The notes: a model not told the origin generated them from the sequence alone. A DNA stretch of 64,000 bases from Arthrobacter sp. 9V (GCF_902506065.1 NZ_LR732912.1:2723016-2787015), one strand, 5' to 3'; positions 27,294 through 35,476 are shown, counted from the first letter of the stretch. Numbers and translations are program-made.

Positions 27294-28412
27294 TCAGTTC
27301 ACAACGGTCTGCAACAGGTCGAAGTATGCGGTCCCTGGGTTCCAGTCGATTGGGTGCTGCAACGTCCCTGCGGACGGATTTAGCGCGCTATACATCATGC
27401 CGTCGCCAGCGTAGATCCCCACATGTCCCCAGTTGTAGGGACCTTGTGGGTTCTGAACGACAAGGTCTCCAATCTGCGGCGTATAAGTCATTCGCCCGAC
27501 CCGCCACTGCTCCACTCGCGGAAGTTCGATTCCAACCTGCCGATAGATCCACTGCACGAATCCGGAGCAATCCCAGGCCTTGAATGCCGTGCCACCCCAA
27601 ACGTAGGCACCACCCACACCCATCTGCGTGACGTGCAAAATGTCTTGTCGGATTTGGGGCAAGCCTTCTGCGGAGACCGAGTCCTGCCGCCCTCTCTCCC
27701 CCTCGCTGCACGTAGGGACCGTGGTGACACCTTGAAGCAGGTCAACGATGGCTGTCGCCTGTGGTTCCCATCGAGCATAGAGCTCTGGAAACGCTGAAAC
27801 TTGAACTGCTTGGGCTGCTTGCCCTTTGCTCATGGCGGGCCAGCCTGGCACATCCAGCAAACCTCGGGGACTACCTTGATTCGGTCCAGATGGCCCTCCG
27901 TAGAATGCCCGCGCGTTGTAAGAGATATCCATCAACTCTGCAACGGTTCCCCATCCAGCCGCCGGCCGCTGCTGTGCCGAACCTACTGAGTCGTGGTCAC
28001 TCCCAACCCCGTCATGAGGAAACTGAAACGACGAAGGGACATTCGCATTAGCCAGCATCCGGAGGGTCGACTCTTGGAGAGACATCATAATAGCGATCAC
28101 CATCGCCTCCCGAGGAACCCCAAGTTGCTTCCCGACGGAAATGTACCCCTGTGCCACAGCAATCTGCCCCGCGGAGAGTCCAACGGCTTGACCATCCGAA
28201 CGAGATCCACTGTTCTCGAGGACGCTTTGTGTGACAGCGGCGCTGCTTGAGACACACCCGACAGGTGATTCCGGCTTGTCGCCCGCCAAGGCCAAAACGG
28301 CGGCGCTGAAGACAGCACTCAGGGCGAGCACGATGACGAGGACGCCGGCGGTCGCAGCCCTTATCAGCGTTCGGCGCCTGACTAGGGCCATCGCCAAAGC
28401 CGGATGAAGCAT
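27294..28412 (-). CDS. bifunctional lysozyme-like/NlpC-P60 cell-wall hydrolase of the conjugation system
   Basis: This 372-residue protein has an N-terminal membrane anchor (about residues 17-43). A lysozyme-like helical domain follows (AQGYISVGKQLGVPREAMVIAIMMSLQEST, with the glutamate of LQES a candidate catalytic acid). The C-terminal NlpC/P60 domain has nucleophile Cys282 in WDCSGFVQW and His330 in NWGHVGIYAG. Such two-domain enzymes open peptidoglycan locally for the conjugation channel, like VirB1/TcpG. The start at 28412 shares one base with the upstream stop (TGATG), which decides it over an in-frame site 16 codons upstream. Confidence 0.87.
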   Translation of the reverse strand: MLHPALAMALVRRRTLIRAATAGVLVIVLALSAVFSAAVLALAGDKPESPVGCVSSSAAVTQSVLENSGSRSDGQAVGLSAGQIAVAQGYISVGKQLGVPREAMVIAIMMSLQESTLRMLANANVPSSFQFPHDGVGSDHDSVGSAQQRPAAGWGTVAELMDISYNARAFYGGPSGPNQGSPRGLLDVPGWPAMSKGQAAQAVQVSAFPELYARWEPQATAIVDLLQGVTTVPTCSEGERGRQDSVSAEGLPQIRQDILHVTQMGVGGAYVWGGTAFKAWDCSGFVQWIYRQVGIELPRVEQWRVGRMTYTPQIGDLVVQNPQGPYNWGHVGIYAGDGMMYSALNPSAGTLQHPIDWNPGTAYFDLLQTVVN

Positions 28413-29119
28413 CAGTAGACGATCCGGCTGGTCGAGGCATAGAAGCCGACCATTTGGCATCGATCAGGCGGAGCGGTCGCTGCCGGCGGGCAATTAGCCA
28501 TGACACTGACGGGGGCTGTGTATGAACTGCTGCTACTGACCGTCTGGTCAACAACCTTGAGTCGAACCGTGCAGACATGAAGCCCCACCCAAGGAGCCGG
28601 GCGTTCGCGAACTTTTACGAGTTCGTTGTCGCATGCCATGGACTCGAATGTTGCCACCCTGTAGGCACCTTGGCCCGCAAGCGAAGCGAAGGACCCCGCG
28701 TTTATGCCCGTTGCCTCAAACTCCTGGACGAGGACAGCCAATGGATTCGATCCATCAGGGAGAACAAACCACCAGTCCCGAATTCGGGCGTACACATCCG
28801 AATAGGACGAACTTCGAGAGTCCCAGCTGTAAATAGCCACAGCGGCCGCAGACGCAAGCGCCCGATAATCGGCCGTGACAGGCGGAATGGATGCAGACAC
28901 GTTGGCGAGTGGAGCTGACCTCGTTGGTTTCGGTGTCGCAGTCGGGGAAATGCTTGGCAGAGCCCGCGGCATCGAAGATTCAGCCGGCGGGACACCCGCC
29001 CCTTTCGTAGACGGAGGCTCCCGCGGAGCAGCCAGAACGAGAATGACGCCAAAGATGGCCACCAGTGCTAGGCCAAACACCCACCGACGAGTTGTTCGCC
29101 CGTGCCAAAGGGATTTCAC
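28412..29119 (-). CDS. membrane-anchored conjugation protein, VirB8/TcpC-like position
   Basis: This 235-residue protein has one membrane segment at about residues 12-31, a Pro/Ser/Thr-rich linker, and an extracytoplasmic domain of about 150 residues (YRALASAAAVAIYSWDSR, IRDWWFVLP). Single-pass anchors with an NTF2-like outer domain are usual first members of Gram-positive conjugation operons, and the position fits, but no diagnostic motif was recognised. It starts with GTG and has a strong AGGAGG nine bases ahead, the best ribosome site of the operon. The hydrolase gene overlaps its stop. Confidence 0.62.
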   Translation of the reverse strand: MKSLWHGRTTRRWVFGLALVAIFGVILVLAAPREPPSTKGAGVPPAESSMPRALPSISPTATPKPTRSAPLANVSASIPPVTADYRALASAAAVAIYSWDSRSSSYSDVYARIRDWWFVLPDGSNPLAVLVQEFEATGINAGSFASLAGQGAYRVATFESMACDNELVKVRERPAPWVGLHVCTVRLKVVDQTVSSSSSYTAPVSVMANCPPAATAPPDRCQMVGFYASTSRIVY

Positions 29120-29173
29120 CGTGTTTGCCTCCTAAGCCGGTTCATGGTTCCGCTCGCCAACGAGCAACATGAC

Positions 29174-30073
29174 TCAAACAGCCGAAGTCATGGAACTGCG
29201 AATGACTCTCCATGCCGTTTGGTACAGGCGTCGGGCCGTGCCGATTTGAACTGCCACATATCGATCAGTCACTTTGAACTCCTCGGCAACAGCGACGATG
29301 GCAACCTGGCGTTGGACGCCGTGATGTTCGGGCAGAACGATTGCTTCGGCCACTCCCCGGAGCAGCGGACTCGGCAGACAAGCAACGGCGTGCAGGCATA
29401 GACTGGGCATGTCGTGCACGGCTTCGGGATCTACATCCAACGCTTGGCTTATTGTCTTTGCAGTCTGCCGAACCGCGGTGACTGCATTCCAGCGGCGACG
29501 GTCTTGCGGCGACGGAGGGGCGTATCGTCGCGGCTCGGTCAGGCTGCCCACTGCAAGGCGCCATACCGGAGCTGACACAGCGGCCCGAGTCAGCCCCAGA
29601 ATCATGTGCGCCCATTCTTGATCGATGATCTCCTCGGCTTCGCGGTAATCACGGGACACGACCAGCACCGTTAGCTGCTGGAGAATGTCCGGGCTCTCAC
29701 CGTTGCACGGATCCAAAAGCAGCGGCAGCGTCTTGTGGCCGAGTTCCCTGCGGACGTGAGCTGCGCAGACATTCCCGGTTACGCCTTGCACCCAGGCCTC
29801 GAACGGAACCCCTGGGATTTGCCGGTAGTTTCCGCGTGCCACCCCGTCCCAGACTGCCATCCTGATGTCCTGCATGACATCGTCCACATCGCACGAGCGC
29901 CCGATCCGAGCCAAGTGCGAGATGACGTATCGACGCACACCTTCGACGGCTCCCATCATTTGCTCGACGGAAACTCGCAGGGTCGGTGTCACCGGATTCA
30001 GCAGCGAAAAGTCCACCGGGGATGAATTTGAGTTCTCTATTTCAGCGTTGCCCGCCAGGTGTTCCAGGCTCAT
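29174..30073 (-). CDS. sigma-70-like factor (ECF-type regions 2 and 4)
   Basis: This protein of about 299 residues has a region 2-like part, YVISHLARIGRSCDVDDVMQDIRMAVWDGV followed by FEAWVQGVTGNVCAAHVRREL. Near the end is a helix-turn-helix-like part, VAEEFKVTDRYVAVQIGTARRLY. The spacer between them is long. Its place directly upstream of the conjugation operon suggests it directs transcription of transfer genes, which is inference. Starts at 30073 (ATG) and 30082 (GTG) are both possible; GGTGAG just ahead favours the ATG. Confidence 0.65.
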   Translation of the reverse strand: MSLEHLAGNAEIENSNSSPVDFSLLNPVTPTLRVSVEQMMGAVEGVRRYVISHLARIGRSCDVDDVMQDIRMAVWDGVARGNYRQIPGVPFEAWVQGVTGNVCAAHVRRELGHKTLPLLLDPCNGESPDILQQLTVLVVSRDYREAEEIIDQEWAHMILGLTRAAVSAPVWRLAVGSLTEPRRYAPPSPQDRRRWNAVTAVRQTAKTISQALDVDPEAVHDMPSLCLHAVACLPSPLLRGVAEAIVLPEHHGVQRQVAIVAVAEEFKVTDRYVAVQIGTARRLYQTAWRVIRSSMTSAV

Positions 30074-30171
30074 GGGTCTCACCGCTTCGACTAACGGATT
30101 CGAATATCTTCAGCGTCACCAGACGGGGCGACACGACGTGCCAGTAGCAATCCTGACCACAACACAAGCTT

Positions 30172-30200
30172 CTTTAAATTATTGTCAAAGATAATTAAAG
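30172..30200. promoter_or_regulatory. AT-rich imperfect palindrome between divergent regulators
   Basis: CTTTAAATTAT and ATAATTAAAG are near-perfect arms (one extra A) around eight bases. The site lies between the sigma-like gene and a wHTH regulator that diverge from each other. ArsR-type winged-helix proteins bind AT-rich dyads of this size, so autoregulation is plausible. Confidence 0.5.
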
Positions 30201-30255
30201 TATCGTCAAGACCCCAGTTCTTACTTTTTGCATGTTGTTCAGCAAGAATGGAGCC

Positions 30256-30579
30256 ATGCCACGGATTACGCTGCCTCACGACGACGCCTGGTCGCCTGAC
30301 GTTGAAGACGCCGTGGCGACGTTCGGGAACCGCTCACGGAATGAAATTCTGAGGTTCCTGACGGCAAATGGTCCTGCGTCCAGAGGGGACATCGTCGCGG
30401 CGGTCAGCGCTGGCGAGCCCAGCGTCGCCAAACACCTCATCGCACTGGAACAGGTCGGCGCGATTGAGGTCGATGTGGAAGCCGGGCGGCGGCATGGCCG
30501 CTCTCCTCGCTACTCAGCGAATCCGTCCCGCATCAAGGAGCTGCTGGACGCCCATCTCCGGTATGTCTTGGAGGAGTAG
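30256..30579 (+). CDS. ArsR-like winged-helix regulator, copy 1
   Basis: This small DNA-binding protein of about 107 residues has RNEILRFLTANGPASRGDIVAAVSAGEPSVAKHLIALEQVGAIEV, a winged helix-turn-helix, and RHGRSPRYSANPSRIKELL in the wing. It resembles a second wHTH gene at 31224. An AT-rich palindrome lies 56-84 bases upstream. An ATG at 30232 is also in frame; neither start has a good ribosome site. Its last 47 bases overlap the end of the convergent EspR-like gene, so expression of one may interfere with the other. Confidence 0.72.
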   Translation: MPRITLPHDDAWSPDVEDAVATFGNRSRNEILRFLTANGPASRGDIVAAVSAGEPSVAKHLIALEQVGAIEVDVEAGRRHGRSPRYSANPSRIKELLDAHLRYVLEE

Positions 30580-31090
30580 CTGCGGCTCGCTCGCCCTTCG
30601 GGTGCAAGTCGATGTCTTTGTTCAAATACTCGGAGATTGCCCGCAGCGTTTCCGGCGAGACGTCCCCGAGCGTCCTGGCAGCGAATGACTTCACCCGGGC
30701 TGCCCTCAGAGACTTCACAAACTCCAACTGCGAGTCGATGCGTTCGGGAACGTCACCGTCGACGCCGTTCAGCAAATAGGAGGGATCGACGTCGAACATC
30801 TCGCAGATAGCGCCAAGCAGCTGCGGATCACTGACGAGGCGACCTGTCCCGTCCTTCATGTAAAACCATCTGGCCCTGGAAATTTTGACTCCTCGAGCTC
30901 GGAGGCCGGCCTCAATCTCCCTGAAAGTGACGGGCGAACCCCTCTCGGCCACGACGACGTCGAGCAGCAGGTTTAGCCGACGGGCGAGGGTCGCCTGTGG
31001 TGACAACTCGCCGTTGCGGCTAGCGTCTCCTGCCGGCATGCTCCACCTTTCGACTGCTTCGTTCGATGAGAAATGCTGCTGCGTTGCCAT
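30533..31090 (-). CDS. EspR-like transcriptional regulator, copy 1
   Basis: This 185-residue protein has the EspR-type arrangement: LARRLNLLLDVV, an N-terminal helix-turn-helix with LRARGVKISRARWFYMKDG, MFDVDPSYLL, then a helical dimerisation tail LEFVKSLRAARVKSFAART. Mycobacterial EspR is a nucleoid-associated activator of ESX-1 secretion. It is clearly related to the gene at 32678-33130. The ATG at 31090 is chosen because the upstream 14 codons look random. It lies divergent from a second wHTH gene, with a 16-bp palindrome between. Confidence 0.75.
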   Translation of the reverse strand: MATQQHFSSNEAVERWSMPAGDASRNGELSPQATLARRLNLLLDVVVAERGSPVTFREIEAGLRARGVKISRARWFYMKDGTGRLVSDPQLLGAICEMFDVDPSYLLNGVDGDVPERIDSQLEFVKSLRAARVKSFAARTLGDVSPETLRAISEYLNKDIDLHPKGERAAATPPRHTGDGRPAAP

Positions 31091-31172
31091 CAGTATTCCG
31101 CGCCCGCCGCGGCGAGACAATGAACTGCACATTCCATCTGTTCCGCGGCTTGCATGAGGCGTATTCTTATGC

Positions 31173-31188
31173 TGTAGACCCGTCTACA
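31173..31188. promoter_or_regulatory. 16-bp palindrome between EspR-like and wHTH genes
   Basis: TGTAGAC and GTCTACA are perfect arms around CC. The site lies in the 133-base gap between the divergent EspR-like (start 31090) and wHTH (start 31224) genes. Its place and symmetry fit an operator for either regulator. Confidence 0.5.
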
Positions 31189-31223
31189 CCAGTATCCTTC
31201 GAAAACACTGAGCCGTGGTTTGA

Positions 31224-31619
31224 ATGTCGACATCCATCTTGATGAACCGAACACGGAGCCAGATCCTTCGCTTCCTTATCAGAAGTGGGCCATCGCCCAC
31301 TGACGTCTTGGCGGCAGGACTTCAGGCTTCTCGAGCGACGGTTCGGCGTCATCTCCTCGTCCTTGAGTCGGCTGGTTACATTCAGGCTTTGGCCGACGAG
31401 CGTTACTCCGCTCACGCCTCACTCGTCGAGTGTCATCTCATTGACCTAGCGGCCCAGTACTCAGTGCAAATATCTCCTACGACTGCGCTGCCGCTTGTTC
31501 AGGACTTGAGCCAGCCAGCGGGAGACCGTAGAACCATTCCTCGACCGATCGCTCCCACTTTTCGGAGTCGATATTCCACTCCAGAGAGTGGCCCACAGAT
31601 TCAAACTCCACCAATTTGA
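31224..31619 (+). CDS. ArsR-like winged-helix regulator, copy 2
   Basis: This 131-residue protein has a winged helix-turn-helix, RTRSQILRFLIRSGPSPTDVLAAGLQASRATVRRHLLVLESAGYI, similar to the gene at 30256. The last 40 residues or so lie over the end of the convergent hydrolase gene (143-base overlap) and look unlike a folded domain, so the true functional part is probably the first 85 residues. The ATG lacks a clear ribosome site. Confidence 0.62.
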   Translation: MSTSILMNRTRSQILRFLIRSGPSPTDVLAAGLQASRATVRRHLLVLESAGYIQALADERYSAHASLVECHLIDLAAQYSVQISPTTALPLVQDLSQPAGDRRTIPRPIAPTFRSRYSTPESGPQIQTPPI

Positions 31620-32694
31620 CTAGGTCTGGCCTCAGACTGGCAGCTTTCTTGGATGCTTCGACGGGCGTTGTGTCGTCCTTCTCTCCATGGAGTACGAGGA
31701 CCGGCTTGTCCAGTTCAGTTGCTCGCGCCAGCCAATCCAGGGAATCGAGACGTATGGGTTCAGCAAGGCCGGTCACCCACCGGAGGGCCTTGGACCGAAG
31801 AATGGTGAATCCCAGGTGCACGAGTGGCAAAGGAAGTCCGGCCGCCTTGGCGTTCGCTTCCAGGGTCGTTCGCCAGTCGAAGACCGGCGCGTCGAGAACC
31901 ATCCCGGTTAGTCGCGGGGAATTCGGCGACAGTGCCGCTGTTTGAAGGGCGATGGAAGCGCCGAGGGACCACCCAAAAAGGACAATGCGTTCAGCGCCAT
32001 TGGAAATGGCGTAATTGATGCCGGCCTCGACGTCTCGCCACTCGCCTTGGCCGAGGCTGTAGCGGCCATCGTACGACGGCGGCGCGTCGCCGTCGTTGCG
32101 GAACGAGACTACCAGCGACGTCAGCCCCAGACGGCTTGCGACTGGTATGCCGCGAAGGGTTCCGGCCCTCTTGCCGCCCATTCCGTGGACGTGGATGGCC
32201 CAGACACCGGATGCTTCGACACTGGCCGGCGGGTCGAACCTCCACGCAGGGGCGATACCATTAGCGACTGGAATCTCAACGTCCTGGTACGGCAGACCAA
32301 GTTGCTCCGGTTTCGAGTAAACGTACCCACTCCAGATACCTGCGTTGGCCTGTTTGAGGTCCCCCGAGTCCACTCGCTCAACCACCCGGACAACTGTATT
32401 TCGGTCGGAGTGGGAGTCAACCACCGGTCCTAGACATGCGTGGCCCATCCCATGCTCAAACCAAAAGCTGAACCGTCCCGGCGCTCTCGTTTGTTCCGTA
32501 TCAGGAAGTTCGATTTGTAGAGATCCGTCTCCGTCGATGTGCACGGCCCGAACGTCCATATCCTCACGACGGCTGTTTTTCGGCACAACTACTTGACGAG
32601 CAAAGTAGGCCGCACCGGCGACGCCTGCAAGCAAAGCCCCAAATGCAGCAAGAAGGCCAACCCTTATGGCCCCACGACTAGTTGCTGTCGGCAT
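31477..32694 (-). CDS. alpha/beta-hydrolase with N-terminal membrane anchor
   Basis: This 405-residue protein has one hydrophobic segment (RVGLLAAFGALLAGVAGAAYF) followed by an alpha/beta-hydrolase fold. The nucleophile elbow is GWSLGAS with Ser243. Asp in HGEKDDTTP and His in GHSLEW complete a triad. The oxyanion region is HVHGMGG. It looks like a secreted or membrane-bound esterase or peptidase of unknown substrate. The ATG at 32694 has AGGTGG a few bases ahead and overlaps the EspR-like stop by 17 bases, so it seems the last gene of the ImmA-like/MAB_1171c-like/EspR-like unit. Confidence 0.78.
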   Translation of the reverse strand: MPTATSRGAIRVGLLAAFGALLAGVAGAAYFARQVVVPKNSRREDMDVRAVHIDGDGSLQIELPDTEQTRAPGRFSFWFEHGMGHACLGPVVDSHSDRNTVVRVVERVDSGDLKQANAGIWSGYVYSKPEQLGLPYQDVEIPVANGIAPAWRFDPPASVEASGVWAIHVHGMGGKRAGTLRGIPVASRLGLTSLVVSFRNDGDAPPSYDGRYSLGQGEWRDVEAGINYAISNGAERIVLFGWSLGASIALQTAALSPNSPRLTGMVLDAPVFDWRTTLEANAKAAGLPLPLVHLGFTILRSKALRWVTGLAEPIRLDSLDWLARATELDKPVLVLHGEKDDTTPVEASKKAASLRPDLVKLVEFESVGHSLEWNIDSEKWERSVEEWFYGLPLAGSSPEQAAAQS

Positions 32695-33130
32695 CGTCCA
32701 CCTCATGGACCCTCTTGCGTTCATCGATCACCTGGCGAAGCTGTACCAGGGTTTCCGGAGAGATCCCCTGCAACTGACGAGCAGCGAAATTCCGTACCCG
32801 TGACTCACGCAGGGTACGAAGAAGTTCCAGCTGGGCGTCCACGAGCTTTGGTATCTCCCCGGCATCGTCCAAGAGGTAATCCCGGTCCACTCCAAAGAAT
32901 TCTGCAAGGTTACGAAGCAGCATGGGATCGGTCGCCAGCGAGCTATCCCCGCTGCGCATGTAGGCCCAGCGAGAGCGGGAAAGCGGCGTTCCACGCTGAC
33001 TCATGTGGCGATTAATCTCGGGGTAGGTCAATGTCTCCGAACCCTCGGCCTCATAGAGATCAAGAAGAAGGTTGAGCTTTCGCGCCAATCTGGCCTGAGA
33101 GGTCTCGGAGGAAGTGGCGTCATCCGTCAT
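32678..33130 (-). CDS. EspR-like transcriptional regulator, copy 2
   Basis: This 150-residue protein has LARKLNLLLDLYEAEG, then PLSRSRWAYMRSGDSSLATDP, FFGVDRDYLLDD and LRTLRESRVRNFAARQLQG. The order and spacing are those of mycobacterial EspR: a helix-turn-helix followed by a C-terminal dimerisation helix pair. GGGGAG lies eight bases before the ATG at 33130, and the start overlaps the membrane gene's stop by 11 bases. It is the better preserved of the two copies. A target could be the palindromic sites at 34720-34804. Confidence 0.8.
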   Translation of the reverse strand: MTDDATSSETSQARLARKLNLLLDLYEAEGSETLTYPEINRHMSQRGTPLSRSRWAYMRSGDSSLATDPMLLRNLAEFFGVDRDYLLDDAGEIPKLVDAQLELLRTLRESRVRNFAARQLQGISPETLVQLRQVIDERKRVHEVDDADSN

Positions 33131-34142
33131 ATCGGCCGCTCCCCTTTCCTCGACGAACCGAAGGTTGGCGCACGAAAGCCCCCGCCAGGTAAATCTCAAC
33201 GGCGTTCAAGACATTGAGGTCGTGGATGTCCAAAGAGCCGCCTAAACCGGGCTCGACTAACAGAGCGTCCTGTACTTCAACAAGCATTCTATGAAGCCTT
33301 TGGGCACGGTCCTGTTGGCTGATTACGACGGTGTCTCGCACGAGCCGAACGTCTTGCCGCTTCTTTGCTGTCTTTTCCCAGATCTTCGTGAGGCCGCTAA
33401 TCAACTCCTCCTCGGTTACGGACTCCCTACGGCGGAGAACTCGACGCGCCGTGGGCGGGATGGCCAGACCTACACACAGGAAGGTCATGGCCGCGACAAC
33501 CGCCGCATCATAAGTGGGCGAGACCGAACGCATAGCATCCAGGTTCCCCTGCAAATGCAAAATATCCATGACCAGCACTAGCAATACGATGACAACGGCA
33601 AAGCTACAGCCAACCCCGATGCACGTAAACGCCGTGCGGAAGTAGGGCCTCAACATGCCACCGCGAAATCGGAAACACGTAACGCCGGTGACTGTAACCA
33701 CATAGCCGATGTATACGAACTGGACGGATGAATAGAGGGCAGCAGGCCACTGGTCACCGTAATCCACCATGAAACGGGTGGAGCTGCCCTGCGTGACGAT
33801 GGCGTTGAAGCTGGCTGTAAGCCCCACGATCATGACAGCCAAGAGAATTAGACCAGCCCGGTCTCGTTTCCCGACCGTCCCGTCCGGCGTCGCCGCCCGG
33901 ATGATTGCTCTCGAGAGAAAGTAGATCCCAACGACCATACAGACATTTGCCAAAAGGTCAGCGAAGTTACGACTGCCCAATAACGAATCGATGCCGACAT
34001 AGACCTGATCGATATTTAGCGTCATTGCGACTGAAATCGTGATAGCGGCTGTCAACACGCTGTGATCGCGCCGTACGCGGATTCCAGGGAGGAGACATAC
34101 GACGAGTAGCCAAATCAAAGCTGCGGCAACAATCTGGATCAT
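33120..34142 (-). CDS. MAB_1171c-like multispanning membrane protein
   Basis: This 340-residue protein has about seven to eight membrane segments in the first 230 residues (MIQIVAAALIWLLVVCLLPGI at the start). A cytoplasmic tail of about 110 charged residues follows (RRESVTEEELISGLTKIWEKTAKKR). The layout resembles the MAB_1171c family, often called putative transporters, found in actinobacteria next to ImmA/IrrE-like peptidases and small regulators, as here. Its ATG overlaps the peptidase stop (ATGA at 34139-34142). The biochemical role is unknown. Confidence 0.7.
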   Translation of the reverse strand: MIQIVAAALIWLLVVCLLPGIRVRRDHSVLTAAITISVAMTLNIDQVYVGIDSLLGSRNFADLLANVCMVVGIYFLSRAIIRAATPDGTVGKRDRAGLILLAVMIVGLTASFNAIVTQGSSTRFMVDYGDQWPAALYSSVQFVYIGYVVTVTGVTCFRFRGGMLRPYFRTAFTCIGVGCSFAVVIVLLVLVMDILHLQGNLDAMRSVSPTYDAAVVAAMTFLCVGLAIPPTARRVLRRRESVTEEELISGLTKIWEKTAKKRQDVRLVRDTVVISQQDRAQRLHRMLVEVQDALLVEPGLGGSLDIHDLNVLNAVEIYLAGAFVRQPSVRRGKGSGRYDG

Positions 34143-34636
34143 TCGAAAACCCTCTCGAACGATCTTGGCTCCCTGGCGCTGTTTCTGATTGCCGCTGCGA
34201 AGAGATCCGCGAGCGATTCCGCGGCGGCTTCCAAGTCATCAGTGAAGCTGCTCCGGGCCAACGCCCGAGTGACCAGACCCACCGGAAGGTTCGGGAAGAG
34301 GACCTCAAGGTAGTCGGCCGGCACGACAAGTTCGTCATGCCTCAAGACCATGTGCCCCAGTTCGTGAAGGACGAACTGTTGCCGGTGCAGTCCAGACGGG
34401 CTGATGGCGTGCAAGATGATTTCAACTTCGTCTGTGGACAGCCACAAGCCGCACACCGAACCACCATTCAGGGCTACGGCAGCTTCGATCTGTATGGGTC
34501 GATGCCTGACACCTTCGACCACGCCAATCAGGCGCTCCAGGTCCAAGTGAGTTGGAAGCGACAGGCCGTCGAAGGCTCTCGCGGCTCGTTCAGGCGGCGA
34601 TTGTCCTACGGGATATGCATTGTTCTTCATGGGCAT
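34139..34636 (-). CDS. ImmA/IrrE-type metallopeptidase
   Basis: This protein of about 165 residues has the zinc motif HELGH at about residues 91-95 and a downstream LEAAAESLADLFA that supplies the third ligand. IrrE/ImmA peptidases cleave a partner repressor in response to a signal. A repressor partner could be the EspR-like protein two genes on. The frame is open upstream to 34792, but that stretch contains a 30-bp palindrome, so a start at 34636 or 34630 is preferred; AGGG lies before the latter. The third gene on is the regulator, giving a sensor-peptidase-regulator unit. Confidence 0.72.
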   Translation of the reverse strand: MPMKNNAYPVGQSPPERAARAFDGLSLPTHLDLERLIGVVEGVRHRPIQIEAAVALNGGSVCGLWLSTDEVEIILHAISPSGLHRQQFVLHELGHMVLRHDELVVPADYLEVLFPNLPVGLVTRALARSSFTDDLEAAAESLADLFAAAIRNSAREPRSFERVFE

Positions 34637-34719
34637 CCCTGCGATGCGTTCCCAAGGTTCGTTGGAGGCTTCGGCGCACGATGTGTGCAGAGCATACGAA
34701 CCCTCAGTTCCATTAAGCG

Positions 34720-34804
34720 CCTGTGCTCTGGACATGTCTAGAGCACAGGATGCCATGTGGCCCAGATAAAGGCCCTGACCGATTTCACCCAATCTCTAGA
34801 CATG
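34720..34804. promoter_or_regulatory. cluster of three CTCTRGACATG half-sites forming palindromes
   Basis: CCTGTGCTCT at 34720-34729 and AGAGCACAGG at 34740-34749 are perfect 10-base arms; with the inner GACATGTC, 28 of the 30 bases pair. The core motif CTCTRGACATG occurs at 34726-34736, inverted at 34733-34743, and again at 34794-34804. The cluster lies 84-168 bases upstream of the ImmA-like start. This is a strong candidate operator for that operon. Confidence 0.6.
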
Positions 34805-35476
34805 CGAGCACCGTCAATAGCTGTGCCAATCAGCACGATCTTCCACGTCAACGGCATCGGTATAAAGGCTGGTCGAGCGCGATGCCTATTGGAGGTCCGT
34901 CCCCGCCGTCCACATCGAGGTGCTCTACGACCAAGTATCCGAGACGCGCTCGCTGCCCGCTGGCGAAGGTGTCAAACGCCAGCGGGCCAGCGCCTACTAA
35001 CCAGAGGGTGGCTCAATGGCACCTAAAGCGGACATCTGCGACACTCCAACGTCTTTCAGGCGCATGGCCCGCTTGCCGTCAACGGACAGGACAAGCAGTG
35101 TGTAGAGACTCCGTGGTTCCAGAGGAAGTTCACCAGACCGCCCTGATTCGTCCCTCCGTCAAATGGACCGCATGAACATTTCGGATAGAAGGCGGGGATT
35201 CGTGGGTAAGGCAAGGGTTGACGGGATGTTTCCGAGGTAAGCACGAAATCCCTCGAGTTAGAACTGGGACGAGACAACCTATTATGCGGCACCGCCTGGA
35301 GATTACGCGTCGGAACATGTCCGGTGTGACGTTGCCACTTAGAATGTCACCCGGGAGCGAAGAGATCTTCGAACGAAACAGCACGTGGCCCCACTGCTGC
35401 ATCGAAAAATCGTGCGCTCCTTAACGCCATCTTGACGCCCAGCTCTGCGGCGTCGAACTCTTTATTCGGGGGACCC
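34805..35476. other. intergenic stretch between the ImmA-like and SIR2 genes
   Basis: About 670 bases hold no intact gene. Frame 34869-35000 reads like a real protein end (WRSVPAVHIEVLYDQ, then VKRQRASAY and stop) but has a stop just upstream, so it may be a gene remnant. The promoter of the SIR2-HerA pair should lie near the right end. Confidence 0.4.
34955..34987. terminator. 11-bp stem hairpin, possible terminator
   Basis: GCCCGCTGGCG and CGCCAGCGGGC are perfect arms around an 11-base loop. It falls within the putative remnant frame at 34869-35000. It may be a terminator or an end of a lost mobile sequence. Confidence 0.35.
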
